Origin: Firmicutes bacterium UBA993
GTDB lineage: Bacteria; Bacillota; Dethiobacteria; DTU022
Direction: 5' to 3'
NCBI GenBank assembly: GCA_002292015.1
Contig: DBBD01000122.1
Coordinates: forward strand, 1-47,226
Length of the DNA stretch: 47,226 nucleotides
Shown here: one piece after another, positions 1 to 8,143 of the stretch
How positions within the stretch are numbered: the first letter of the stretch is position 1
Layout: every line of letters begins with the position of its first letter
Program-made: the position numbers and the translations under genes
The notes under the pieces: model-generated
Databases searched by the model: none
What the model saw: only the letters and a program-made list of their open reading frames with translations
Told to the model about the DNA's origin: nothing

Positions 1-29
1 TTGCATTCCTCTTGCTCTTTTAGTAGTAT
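1..29 (+). promoter_or_regulatory. Possible sigma-A promoter for the metallophosphoesterase gene
   Basis: TTGCAT at 1-6 and TAGTAT at 24-29 are separated by 17 bases, the standard spacing for the housekeeping sigma factor. Transcription would begin near 36, about 55 bases before the TTG start at 91. The site lies at the window edge, so upstream context is unseen. Confidence 0.4.
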
Positions 30-90
30 GAAAAGGGATCATCAGGTTTTACTAAAAAAAAGTCACTAGCAGAGGCAGAAGGAATTATCT

Positions 91-786
91 TTGGCGATTT
101 TTGCGATAGCGGATCTTCACCTGGCGCACAGCAGGCATAAGCCAATGGATGTCTTCGGTGAGCTTTGGAAAGACCATGTTCAGCGTCTCGCAGAAAACTG
201 GCGGCAGGCCGTAAAAGCCGACGACTTGGTTATCGTAGCCGGTGATATTTCCTGGGCGATGCAGCTTTATGACGCAACTCCCGATTTTGACTGGTTGACG
301 AAGCAGCCCGGTACTAAAGTGTTAGTTAGGGGCAATCACGATTATTGGTGGTCTTCAATCGGAAAGGTCAGATCAGCGCTGCCACCCTCTGTTTATGCTC
401 TGCAAAATGATCACTTTATTTGGGAACAGTGGGTAATTTGCGGGACCAGAGGTTGGGTTTGCCCCGGCGAAGAAGGTTTCGACAGTAATCAAGACCAGAA
501 AATTTACCTGCGCGAAGTTGAGAGGCTGCGGTTGTCATTGCTAAGTGCCCAAAAAAATAAAGCTCAGCAGATTATCTGTGCTTTACACTATCCGCCTTTT
601 AGCCGCACCAACCAGCCGAGTGCCTTCAGCGACTTGCTCGAAGAATATGCAGTAAAAAAATGTGTATTCGGCCATATCCATGACAGCGGGCGCGATCAGA
701 TCGGTCAGGGCTTACGCAATGGCGTTGAGTACCATTTTGTAGCCGCTGATGGCCTTGATTTTAAACCTAAGTTTTTGACTGACTAG
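91..786 (+). CDS. Calcineurin-like metallophosphoesterase
   Basis: This 231-residue protein is a cytoplasmic metal-dependent phosphoesterase; its substrate cannot be read from the sequence. The dinuclear metal-site motifs of the family appear in order: D8-x-H10 (ADLHLA), G51-D52 (AGDISW), G81-N82-H83-D84 (RGNHDYWW), a histidine in ALHYPPF and the final GHIHD near residue 199. There is no signal peptide or membrane segment. The TTG start is chosen because AGAAGGA at 77-83 lies seven bases upstream. A short inverted repeat (ATCCGA 804-809, TCGGAT 817-822) follows the stop and may be a weak terminator. The next gene begins about 120 bases later, so the two are probably separate units. Family assignment is firm; the role is open. 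Confidence 0.85.
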   Translation: MAIFAIADLHLAHSRHKPMDVFGELWKDHVQRLAENWRQAVKADDLVIVAGDISWAMQLYDATPDFDWLTKQPGTKVLVRGNHDYWWSSIGKVRSALPPSVYALQNDHFIWEQWVICGTRGWVCPGEEGFDSNQDQKIYLREVERLRLSLLSAQKNKAQQIICALHYPPFSRTNQPSAFSDLLEEYAVKKCVFGHIHDSGRDQIGQGLRNGVEYHFVAADGLDFKPKFLTD

Positions 787-904
787 TTTGCCTGATCAGC
801 ATAATCCGAATTGGGATCGGATAAAATTTGTGCACCCCAGGCAGGAATGACAGCGGTTTAAGTGTAATTAAGATAAAGAAAAAATCATATGTCTGGAAGG
901 TGAT

Positions 905-1402
905 TTGTTGAAGAGCGTTGCGGCAGTAGAAACAGCTATAACCGATCCAATTGACTTAAGTGCCCTAGACGCAATAGTTGAGCCTTACCTGGGGAAAAAA
1001 GAAATGGTTATCCCGGTTTTGCAGGTAATACAGGACCATTACGGTTACTTGCCCCGGCCGGCTATTGAAGTGGTCTCGCGCCTGATGTATATTCCGCTCA
1101 GCAGTCTTTATGGAGTTGCCACTTTTTATTCCCAGTTTAAGTTGAAACCGCGTGGCCGCTATATTATCAGGGTTTGTAAGGGAACAGCCTGTCATATCCA
1201 GGGCAGCCCGAAAATTGCCGAACGGATTGAAGCAATTCTCGGGGTGCAAAGCGGTGAAACAACCGATGATTTAAAGTTCACCTTAGAGGAGGTGGCCTGC
1301 ATCGGAGCCTGCGCCTTGGCCCCGGTGATTATGGTTAACGACAATCCGCACGGAAGGCTGACCCCGGACAAAGTGAAGGCGGTCCTCGACAGTTACGAAT
1401 AG
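905..1402 (+). CDS. NuoE/HydC-like [2Fe-2S] thioredoxin-fold subunit of an NADH-linked formate dehydrogenase
   Basis: This 165-residue protein is the small electron-transfer subunit that pairs with a NuoF-type flavoprotein. The thioredoxin-like ferredoxin cysteines are C91 and C96 (VCKGTAC) and C132 and C136 (ACIGAC), which bind one [2Fe-2S] cluster. The N-terminal helical part with ATFYSQF is typical of NuoE. Two adjacent TTG codons (905 and 908) are possible starts; GGAAGG at 895-900 fits 908 slightly better. The NuoF-like gene follows after 19 bases and the formate-dehydrogenase-like gene overlaps that one, so the three form one operon. The same fold occurs in HydC of electron-bifurcating hydrogenases, but the partner here has a molybdopterin domain and not an H-cluster. 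Confidence 0.88.
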   Translation: MLKSVAAVETAITDPIDLSALDAIVEPYLGKKEMVIPVLQVIQDHYGYLPRPAIEVVSRLMYIPLSSLYGVATFYSQFKLKPRGRYIIRVCKGTACHIQGSPKIAERIEAILGVQSGETTDDLKFTLEEVACIGACALAPVIMVNDNPHGRLTPDKVKAVLDSYE

Positions 1403-1421
1403 CCAAGGAGGCTCAAAAATT

Positions 1422-3239
1422 TTGTATGAAAAGCATTTGATGATTTGCGGCGCGACGGGTTGTATCTCGTCTGGTTCGCAGTCAGTTGAAGAAGCGCTAA
1501 TCGAAGAACTGGAAAAGCACAAGATCAGAGATAAGTACAGGCTGGTGATGGCCGGGTGCCCCGGTTTTTGCGAGGTGGGGCCGATCATTGTTGTTTACCC
1601 CGACGAGGTTTTCTACTGCCGCCTGAAGCCGAAAGATATGGCGGAGCTGGTGGTAAAACACCTGGTGGGAGGTGAAATTGTCGAACATCTGCTCTATAAG
1701 GGGCCGGACGTTGATGCTCCGGCGCGTTTTTTTGACACGATCCCTTTTTATACCAAGCAAAAACTTAAAGTGTTACGTAACAGCGGCCTGATCGATCCGG
1801 AAAGTATCGATGAGTACATCATGCGCGGCGGTTATAGCGCTTTTACCCGGGCCTTGGATCTGGAACCGCCTGCCATTTGCGCCGAGATTAAGGCTGCCGG
1901 TCTGCGTGGGCGGGGCGGAGCTGGTTTTTCCACTGGGCTGAAGTGGGAACTTGCCTTGCAGGCACCGGCCGTCAAAAAATATGTGGTATGCAACGCCGAC
2001 GAGGGTGACCCAGGTGCTTTTATGGATCGCAGTATTCTTGAGGGCGACCCCCATGCCATTTTGGAAGGGATGCTGATCTGCGGTTGTGCAATCGGGGCTG
2101 ATGAAGGTTACGTTTATTGTCGTGCCGAATATCCATTGGCCATCAAGAGACTGAAGACTGCTATTAAACAGGCCGAAGAATATGGACTGCTCGGCCAAAA
2201 TATTCTCGCTTCCGGTTTTAATTTCAAAATCAAGATTAAGGAAGGTGCCGGCGCTTTTGTCTGCGGCGAAGAAACGGCCCTCTTAGCCTCGATCGAAGGC
2301 AAAAGAGGTATGCCGCGACCCCGTCCGCCCTTTCCGGCACAGGCCGGACTCTTTGGCAAACCGACCACGATCAACAATGTTGAAACTCTGGCCAACATAC
2401 CGCTAATTTTGAAAGAAGGCGGGGTGGCCGAGTTTTCTGCCATCGGTACTGAGGGCAGTAAAGGCACTAAGGTATTTGCCCTGGCTGGCAAGATCCGCAA
2501 TACTGGCTTGTGCGAAGTACCGATGGGCATCACGATCAGAGAGATAATATATGATGTTGGGGGCGGAATCAAAGGCGGCCGCGCTTTTAAAGCGGTTCAG
2601 GCTGGTGGACCATCCGGCGGTTGTATTCCTGCTGAACTATTGGATCTGCCGATTGACTACGACTCGCTGAATCAGGCTGGGGCAATTATGGGCTCCGGAG
2701 GTCTGGTAGTGATGGATGAACGGAACTGTATGGTTGACTTAGCTCAATACTTCCTAAGCTTTACCCAGAAAGAATCCTGTGGTAAATGTATACCCTGTCG
2801 TGAGGGTACTAAACGGATGCTGGAGATTTTAAACCGGATTACCGAAGGTGAAGGAAAACCGAAAGACCTCGATACCCTTGACGAGCTGGCTCACAGTATC
2901 AAAGACAGCTCCCTTTGTGGTCTCGGCCAGACTTGCCCGAACCCGGTGCTCAGCACGATCCGCTATTTCCGGACTGAATACGAAGAACATATTAACGAAC
3001 AGTATTGCCGATCCGGAGTTTGTAAAGCGCTTTTTCATTACCGGATTGATCAAGAACGCTGTACCGGTTGCACCGCCTGCTCCCGGGCTTGCCCGGTAAA
3101 TGCGATTACAGGTGTGAAAAAAGAAGCACATCAGATAATCCAAGAAAGCTGCACCCGCTGTGGCAGCTGTATTGAAAAGTGTCCTCAGGATTGTATCATG
3201 ATCACACCGGTTGGGAGGAAAGCCGATGTCAGCAATTAA
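1422..3239 (+). CDS. NuoF/HydB-like NADH-binding flavoprotein subunit
   Basis: This 605-residue protein binds NAD(H) and FMN and passes electrons through Fe-S clusters to the formate dehydrogenase. In order it has a thioredoxin-like [2Fe-2S] domain (C9, C14, C46, C50); the NuoF core with its glycine-rich nucleotide site (LRGRGGAGFSTG, about 160-172) and CNADEGDPGAF; an SLBB-like region; a [4Fe-4S] motif (ESCGKCIPCREG with a later SLCGLGQTCPNP); and a C-terminal double-cluster ferredoxin (CTGCTACSRACP, CTRCGSCIEKCP). The layout matches HydB/HndC-type subunits and is longer than plain NuoF. AAGGAGG at 1405-1411 supports the TTG start. The gene overlaps the next by 14 bases, suggesting translational coupling. 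Whether the complex also uses ferredoxin cannot be decided from sequence. Confidence 0.9.
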   Translation: MYEKHLMICGATGCISSGSQSVEEALIEELEKHKIRDKYRLVMAGCPGFCEVGPIIVVYPDEVFYCRLKPKDMAELVVKHLVGGEIVEHLLYKGPDVDAPARFFDTIPFYTKQKLKVLRNSGLIDPESIDEYIMRGGYSAFTRALDLEPPAICAEIKAAGLRGRGGAGFSTGLKWELALQAPAVKKYVVCNADEGDPGAFMDRSILEGDPHAILEGMLICGCAIGADEGYVYCRAEYPLAIKRLKTAIKQAEEYGLLGQNILASGFNFKIKIKEGAGAFVCGEETALLASIEGKRGMPRPRPPFPAQAGLFGKPTTINNVETLANIPLILKEGGVAEFSAIGTEGSKGTKVFALAGKIRNTGLCEVPMGITIREIIYDVGGGIKGGRAFKAVQAGGPSGGCIPAELLDLPIDYDSLNQAGAIMGSGGLVVMDERNCMVDLAQYFLSFTQKESCGKCIPCREGTKRMLEILNRITEGEGKPKDLDTLDELAHSIKDSSLCGLGQTCPNPVLSTIRYFRTEYEEHINEQYCRSGVCKALFHYRIDQERCTGCTACSRACPVNAITGVKKEAHQIIQESCTRCGSCIEKCPQDCIMITPVGRKADVSN

Positions 3240-5646
3240 ACTTACCATTGACGGTAAAGAGCTGGAAGTGGCTGCCGGCACGACTATCCTGCAGGCGGCC
3301 CGGGAGTTGGGCATTGATCTTCCCACTCTTTGCCACGATCCCGAGCTGCCGCCCAACGGCGCCTGCCGGCTTTGCGTGGTTGAAGTGGAAAAAGCGAAAA
3401 GCCTGGTTGCCTCTTGTGTCACCCCAGCTGCCCCCGGCATGGTTGTGCATACTGAATCAGAGCGAGTGGTGAGGGTCCGCCGGTCTATTTTGAGCCTGCT
3501 TATAGCCAATCACCCCTTGGTTTGCATTACCTGCGAACAGACTGGAAGCTGCAAACTGCAGGATTACTGTTACCGTTACAGTGTGACTGAAAACGAATAT
3601 GTTGGCGAAACGAAAGAGCTACCTTTAGATAGCAGCAACGCCTTTTTTGTCCGGGATATGACCAAGTGTATTCTTTGCGGTATTTGTGTCGGAAAGTGCC
3701 AGGAAATTGCCGGAGCAGGGGCCATTGACTTTACCATGCGCGGCTTTATCACTAACGTTGGTCCGGCTTACGAGGATAAAATTGAAGACTCGACCTGTGT
3801 TTTCTGTGGACTCTGCATCGATAGTTGTCCGGTCGGGGCATTGGTACCCAAAGCATTGATTGGCAAGGGCCGCCCGTGGCAGGTCGAAAAAACCAAGACC
3901 ATTTGTCCTTATTGCGGTGTTGGTTGCGGTATTTACCTGCAGACCAGAGATAACGAAGTGATCAATGTGCGGCCCGATTTTGATAGCCCGGTCAACCGTG
4001 GGCATCTTTGTGCCCGGGGTAAGTTTGGCTGGGATTACCTGCAGAGTAAAGAGCGCTTAACCACTCCTCTGATCAGGTCGGAGGAGGTTTTCGTCGCAGT
4101 TGGTTGGGAGGAAGCCTTCGGCCTGATCGTCGATAACCTAAAAGAGATCCGTAGCAGCTTTGGTCCCGCTGCTCTGATGGGCCTTTGTTCCCCGAAGGCC
4201 AGTAATGAGGAAAGCTACATCTTCCAGAAGCTGTTCCGTTCATTGGGCAGCAATAATGTTGACAGCTACAGCCGGCATTGCCACGCCCCGGCGGTCGAAG
4301 GGATGACGAGGGCGTTTGGCGGTGCAGCGATGACAAACAGCATGGAAGAACTGGTTTCAGCTGAAGCGATCTTTTTAATTGAAGCCGATCCGCTTAAGAC
4401 GCACCCGATCATCGGTTACCGTATACGTGAGGCGATCAGGCAGGGGACATGTCTTATTGCCGCCCAGTCGGAGGACACCGGATTAAGCGATATAGCCTCT
4501 TACTACCTGCAGATTAAGTCGGGTAGCGCGGTGGCGCTAGCCAATGCCTTCGCTGCCGTGATCCTTGAAGAGAATCTCTATAACCCGAAGTTTATCAATA
4601 AACGCACGGAAGGTTTTGCCGCTTACAGCAGCTCACTGGGGCCGGAGGTTGTACGCCGGTCCCTGGAGCTGACCGGAATCAACGAAGAGCAGCTTCGCTC
4701 AGCAGCCCGTGCTTTTGCTACAGCGAATAGCGCGGCCATCGTTTCAACAGCCGGAGGAGTCGCTCAGGAGGGTGGCAGCCTGTTGGTTACCGCCTTGGCT
4801 AACCTGGCCTTGCTAACCGGAAACCTGGGGCGCGAAAACTGCGGCCTTTACCTGCCCTATAGTGAAAATAACCTGCAGGGTTCTGCTGATATGGGCACCC
4901 TGCCTGCGTTGCTGACCGGCTACCAGCCGCTTAGGGAAAAAACGGTGCGTGATCACTTTTCCCGGGCGTGGAAGGTTGAATTAAGCGAACAACCCGGCTT
5001 ATCAGCCGCTGCTCTTTTTTCCGGATATGGGAATAAAACTGTTAAAGCGATGTTGGTGATGGGTGAAAATCCGGCGGCCTGCGGCGAACATCGCGAGGCG
5101 GTAACGGAAGTATTGCGCAACCTCAATTTTCTGGTTGTTCAGGAGATGTTCATGACAGAAACGGCGATGTTGGCCGATGTAATTCTGCCGGCCGCCGGTT
5201 TTGCCGAAAAAATGGGTACTTATACTAATGTGGAGCGTAGGGTGCAGCTAAACAGGGCGGCAATAGTTCCGCCGGGGGATGCCCGACCCGACTGGGCCAT
5301 CCTGACCGAGCTGGCCGGCAGACTTGGCTTCAAGTGGGAGTACGAAAGCCCGGAGGATATTTCCACCGAAATAGCTGCTCTTACACCGCAGTACGCTGGT
5401 ATTTCCTACGAGCGGATCGGTGCTAAGGGGTTGCAGTGGCCCTGCCCGCACTCCGAACATCCGGGTTCTAAGTATCTCTATGAAGGCCGATTCCAGCGGG
5501 GGCTTGGACTGTTTACTCCAATCAGTATGGATGATCAGGCGAAGCTCTTGTTTTCTTACGAGGAGAACCGCTCCGCAGGAAAAAAAACGCTCTGCAACTG
5601 CCTCAGCGACAGCATGCGCAACCGCTCGGTGATCAGTAAACTTTAG
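3226..5646 (+). CDS. fdhA: Formate-dehydrogenase-like molybdopterin catalytic subunit, C-terminally shortened, Cys form
   Basis: This 806-residue protein should interconvert formate and CO2 with electrons from the two preceding subunits. In order it shows a [2Fe-2S] domain (C36, C47, C50, C64), a His-Cys [4Fe-4S] motif (H96, C100, C103, C109), a two-cluster ferredoxin (C148-C158 and C191-C201), the molybdopterin [4Fe-4S] site (C227, C230, C234, C262) and the active-site segment SRHCHAPAV. C352 (TGC, 4279-4281) sits where many relatives have selenocysteine. GGGAGGA upstream supports the ATG at 3226. Related subunits run to nearly 900 residues and end in a molybdopterin-dinucleotide-binding domain. 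Here the protein stops about 40 residues after GLGLFTPI, where that domain should begin, and only 180 non-coding bases follow. It may be a natural short form or a damaged gene. A general molybdopterin oxidoreductase is the alternative. Confidence 0.82.
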   Translation: MSAIKLTIDGKELEVAAGTTILQAARELGIDLPTLCHDPELPPNGACRLCVVEVEKAKSLVASCVTPAAPGMVVHTESERVVRVRRSILSLLIANHPLVCITCEQTGSCKLQDYCYRYSVTENEYVGETKELPLDSSNAFFVRDMTKCILCGICVGKCQEIAGAGAIDFTMRGFITNVGPAYEDKIEDSTCVFCGLCIDSCPVGALVPKALIGKGRPWQVEKTKTICPYCGVGCGIYLQTRDNEVINVRPDFDSPVNRGHLCARGKFGWDYLQSKERLTTPLIRSEEVFVAVGWEEAFGLIVDNLKEIRSSFGPAALMGLCSPKASNEESYIFQKLFRSLGSNNVDSYSRHCHAPAVEGMTRAFGGAAMTNSMEELVSAEAIFLIEADPLKTHPIIGYRIREAIRQGTCLIAAQSEDTGLSDIASYYLQIKSGSAVALANAFAAVILEENLYNPKFINKRTEGFAAYSSSLGPEVVRRSLELTGINEEQLRSAARAFATANSAAIVSTAGGVAQEGGSLLVTALANLALLTGNLGRENCGLYLPYSENNLQGSADMGTLPALLTGYQPLREKTVRDHFSRAWKVELSEQPGLSAAALFSGYGNKTVKAMLVMGENPAACGEHREAVTEVLRNLNFLVVQEMFMTETAMLADVILPAAGFAEKMGTYTNVERRVQLNRAAIVPPGDARPDWAILTELAGRLGFKWEYESPEDISTEIAALTPQYAGISYERIGAKGLQWPCPHSEHPGSKYLYEGRFQRGLGLFTPISMDDQAKLLFSYEENRSAGKKTLCNCLSDSMRNRSVISKL

Positions 5647-5649
5647 TAA

Positions 5650-5827
5650 AAACTGATAATAGCTGTGTGTATGTTAAGGGAATTAGTTGTTGTGGTCCGA
5701 GAACAGTTCGGGCTTTCCAAAGCGCAGCATTAGGCCGAAAGCGGAGATGCTTGAATTGGCCCCTGTAGCCTAATGGGGAATACCTCAATAGATAACCATA
5801 AGTGGCAGTAAGTAGGAGGGCAATACC
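5650..5827 (+). other. Intergenic leader with small inverted repeats before the beta-glucosidase gene
   Basis: This gap contains three short inverted repeats: CCGA 5697-5700 with TCGG 5708-5711, GCAT 5727-5730 with ATGC 5747-5750, and CCCC 5760-5763 with GGGG 5775-5778. A strong ribosome site (TAGGAGGG) follows, just before the ATG at 5828. The segment could be a structured leader or contain a terminator for the formate dehydrogenase operon. It matches no riboswitch or antiterminator consensus I know, and no T-tract follows a stem. Confidence 0.25.
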
Positions 5828-7180
5828 ATGGCAAAATATTTTTTCCCCAATGGTTTTCACTGGGGTGCGGCAACCGCATCCTACCAAATCGAAGGCTCAC
5901 CGGAAGCCGATGGTAAAGGTGAATCGATCTGGGACCGTTTTTCACGCAGTCCGGGCCGGATCTGGGAAAATGACACGGGCGACATCGCTTGCGATCACTA
6001 CCGGCGCTACCAGGAAGATGTTACCCTGATGGGCTCAATCGGTCTAAATGCTTACCGCTTTTCAATCGCATGGCCCCGTATTTTCCCGGCCGGCGGCGGT
6101 CGACCCAACGAATCGGGACTTGATTTTTACCGCCGTCTGGTTGATGCCCTGCAGCAGCAGAACATTAAAGCGGCGGCAACTCTTTATCACTGGGATCTGC
6201 CCCAGACGCTGCAGGATAAAGGTGGCTGGCGCAACCGTGATACTGCCCGTTATTTTGCTGAATATGCCGCTTATCTTTTTGAAAAGCTCGACCTGCCAAT
6301 TGACCTCTGGATAACCGTCAATGAGCCTTGGGTAATAGCCTACATGGGCCATGCTTTCGGCGTACATGCCCCCGGTGACACCGATTTTGGTACTGCTTTG
6401 AAAGTTGGCCACAATTTACTATTGGGCCACGGCCTGGCTGTAAAAGCTTTCCGCAAGGCTAAGCGAGGTCCGGAAAAGATCGGTATTACCCTAAACCTGG
6501 CCCCGATCCACCCCAATTCCGACTCTGAAGCAGATTTGGAGGCTGCACGGCGCTCTGACGGTTTTATGAATCGCTGGTATCTTGACCCGCTTTTTAAGGG
6601 CAGCTACCCCCAGGATTTGGCGGAGATCTTGGCCCGCCGTTTCGAAATGCCCCAATCGGAAAAGGAAGATGCCGCCATTATTGCCGAGCCGATCGACTTC
6701 CTCGGGATCAACAATTATACACGGGTGCTGGTGGAATCAACCGGTATGGCTGACGACTTCATGGGTAATCCGGTTAATCCGCCCGACCGGGAGTACACTG
6801 AAATGGGCTGGGAAGTTTACCCTGACGCTTTATTTGAGTTGCTAACCCGGGTGCACCGTGATTATGGGCCGATCCCGCTTTATGTAACTGAAAACGGCGC
6901 CGCTTTTGACGACGAACTCGGTGTGGGCGGCGCAGTAAACGATCCCCGCCGCATTAACTACCTACAAGGTTACCTGCTAGCCTGTTGGCGGGCGATCGAA
7001 GAAGGTGTACCGCTTAATGGTTATTACGTTTGGACGCTGCTTGATAATTTCGAATGGGCATTCGGTTACAGTAAGCGGTTCGGCCTGATTTATGTCGACT
7101 ACCCGAGTCAGAAGCGCTATCTTAAAAAAAGCGCCCTCTGGTATAAAGAGGTTATCTCCCGTAATGGACTGGATATCTAA
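5828..7180 (+). CDS. Beta-glucosidase, glycoside hydrolase family 1
   Basis: This 450-residue cytoplasmic enzyme hydrolyses beta-linked glucosides or related disaccharides by a retaining mechanism. Both family catalytic glutamates are visible: the acid/base E166 in TVNEPW and the nucleophile E355 in YVTENGA. The N-terminal FHWGAATASYQIEG and C-terminal NFEWAFGYSKRFG complete the GH1 signature, and the length is normal. TAGGAGGG gives a strong ribosome site for the ATG. No sugar transporter or 6-phosphate system is nearby, so a free beta-glucoside is slightly more likely as substrate than a phosphorylated one, but sequence alone does not settle it. It sits between the formate dehydrogenase subunit and fdhD, an odd place for a sugar gene, and fdhD follows after 18 bases. 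Confidence 0.93.
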   Translation: MAKYFFPNGFHWGAATASYQIEGSPEADGKGESIWDRFSRSPGRIWENDTGDIACDHYRRYQEDVTLMGSIGLNAYRFSIAWPRIFPAGGGRPNESGLDFYRRLVDALQQQNIKAAATLYHWDLPQTLQDKGGWRNRDTARYFAEYAAYLFEKLDLPIDLWITVNEPWVIAYMGHAFGVHAPGDTDFGTALKVGHNLLLGHGLAVKAFRKAKRGPEKIGITLNLAPIHPNSDSEADLEAARRSDGFMNRWYLDPLFKGSYPQDLAEILARRFEMPQSEKEDAAIIAEPIDFLGINNYTRVLVESTGMADDFMGNPVNPPDREYTEMGWEVYPDALFELLTRVHRDYGPIPLYVTENGAAFDDELGVGGAVNDPRRINYLQGYLLACWRAIEEGVPLNGYYVWTLLDNFEWAFGYSKRFGLIYVDYPSQKRYLKKSALWYKEVISRNGLDI

Positions 7181-7198
7181 TGGTCGGGGGCGGAAACG

Positions 7199-7984
7199 TT
7201 GGCGGCTGGAAGGACTGACGCAAAGAACATTACCCGGGTGGACGGCGGCCGGCGGGAGATTTTCAGCGATCAGGTGGTAATTGAAGCGCCGCTGACCATC
7301 TACATAAATGGTAGTGAACTGGTTACCCTGCTTTGCACCCCGGAAAAGGTTGACTGCCTGGCCCTCGGATTCTTACGCAGCGAAGGCTTTATTGTTAACA
7401 TGTCTGAAGTTCAGGCTTTAAGGTCCTGCCCTGAAGAAGGCCTTGTTGAGGTGGATCTGAAGGAACAGAAAGGGCTTGCGGAAAAACTTTTTGGCAAGCG
7501 GACGATCACCTCCGGCTGTGGCAAGGGTACCATCTTTTACAATGTTCTTGATTCACTGCGCAGCACCCCGCTCACCGGAAAGCTGAAAATTAGCGCCGGC
7601 AAGGTCTGGGAGCTGAACGGCGAGTTGCAAAAAAAGGCGCTGCTTTTCAAAACTACCGGTGGGGTGCACAGTGCCGCCTTGGCCAACAGCGAAAAGCTGC
7701 TCTATTTTCACGAGGATATTGGCCGTCATAATGCAGTGGACAAAATTATCGGCGAGTGTTTGTTCAACAGCGTGCCCACTGACGATAAAGCTCTTTTTAC
7801 CAGCGGACGGCTTAGCTCGGAGATCCTGCTGAAAGCGGCTAAGCTGAAGATTCAGCTGATAGTTTCGCGGGCCGCTCCCACCTCGCTCAGCGTTGAACTG
7901 GCCGAGGCGATGAATATTACTCTTGTTGGCTTTGTACGTGGACTGCGGATGAATATCTACAGCCACCCCTGGCGCATCCACTAA
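7199..7984 (+). CDS. fdhD: FdhD, sulfur carrier/sulfurtransferase for formate dehydrogenase
   Basis: This 261-residue protein should transfer sulfur from a cysteine desulfurase to the bis-molybdopterin cofactor of formate dehydrogenase, a step required for activity. The family cysteine motif lies at C107 in TSGCGKG; the E. coli protein has a CxxC here, so this is a single-cysteine variant. Later motifs TGGVHSAAL, EDIGRHNAVDKI, SGRLSSEI and SRAAPTSLSVELA are classic FdhD. The TTG start is preceded by GGGGGCGGA. Its closeness to the formate dehydrogenase genes supports that target, although the beta-glucosidase gene separates them. It converges with the minus-strand gene at 8133. Confidence 0.9.
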   Translation: MAAGRTDAKNITRVDGGRREIFSDQVVIEAPLTIYINGSELVTLLCTPEKVDCLALGFLRSEGFIVNMSEVQALRSCPEEGLVEVDLKEQKGLAEKLFGKRTITSGCGKGTIFYNVLDSLRSTPLTGKLKISAGKVWELNGELQKKALLFKTTGGVHSAALANSEKLLYFHEDIGRHNAVDKIIGECLFNSVPTDDKALFTSGRLSSEILLKAAKLKIQLIVSRAAPTSLSVELAEAMNITLVGFVRGLRMNIYSHPWRIH

Positions 7985-8048
7985 GCTTATATCAAGCTGA
8001 AGGTTGGGAAAAACTACTTACTCGGTTCAAGAATCTCATGCCACCAGT

Positions 8049-8143
8049 AGAGGGATTAAATCCCTCCCTCGCCCCAATTTTTCCCCAGGGAGATGGAGTT
8101 TGCGGTTTGCTTTCCTTTGGAGGAGAAAAGATTTATAGGGTAG
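8049..8143. repeat. Intergenic repeat element, copy A
   Basis: A small hairpin sequence (AGAGGG-ATTAAA-TCCCT, 8049-8065) and the tail GATTTATAGGGTAG (8130-8143) both recur at 45461-45523. Both copies lie between convergent genes. The tail supplies the stop codon and last residues of the minus-strand P-loop gene (stop at 8133-8135). The middle portions differ between copies. It may be a bidirectional transcription end or the remnant of a miniature repeat. Confidence 0.5.

Noticed and set aside
2829..3509. Long open frame of 226 codons on the minus strand over the NuoF-like and FdhA genes
   Set aside because: It is antisense to strongly supported genes, has no domain or ribosome site, and its length is a side effect of their codon use.
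5520..5827. A frameshifted C-terminal domain of FdhA
   Set aside because: The other frames in this stretch hold no molybdopterin-domain motif, and the space before the next gene is too short for about 120 residues.
5650..5827. Molybdenum-cofactor riboswitch between fdhA and the GH1 gene
   Set aside because: The inverted repeats do not match that motif, and the downstream gene is a sugar hydrolase.
8015..8040. tRNA T-arm-like sequence GGTTCAAGAATC
   Set aside because: No acceptor stem, D-arm or anticodon arm can be placed around it.
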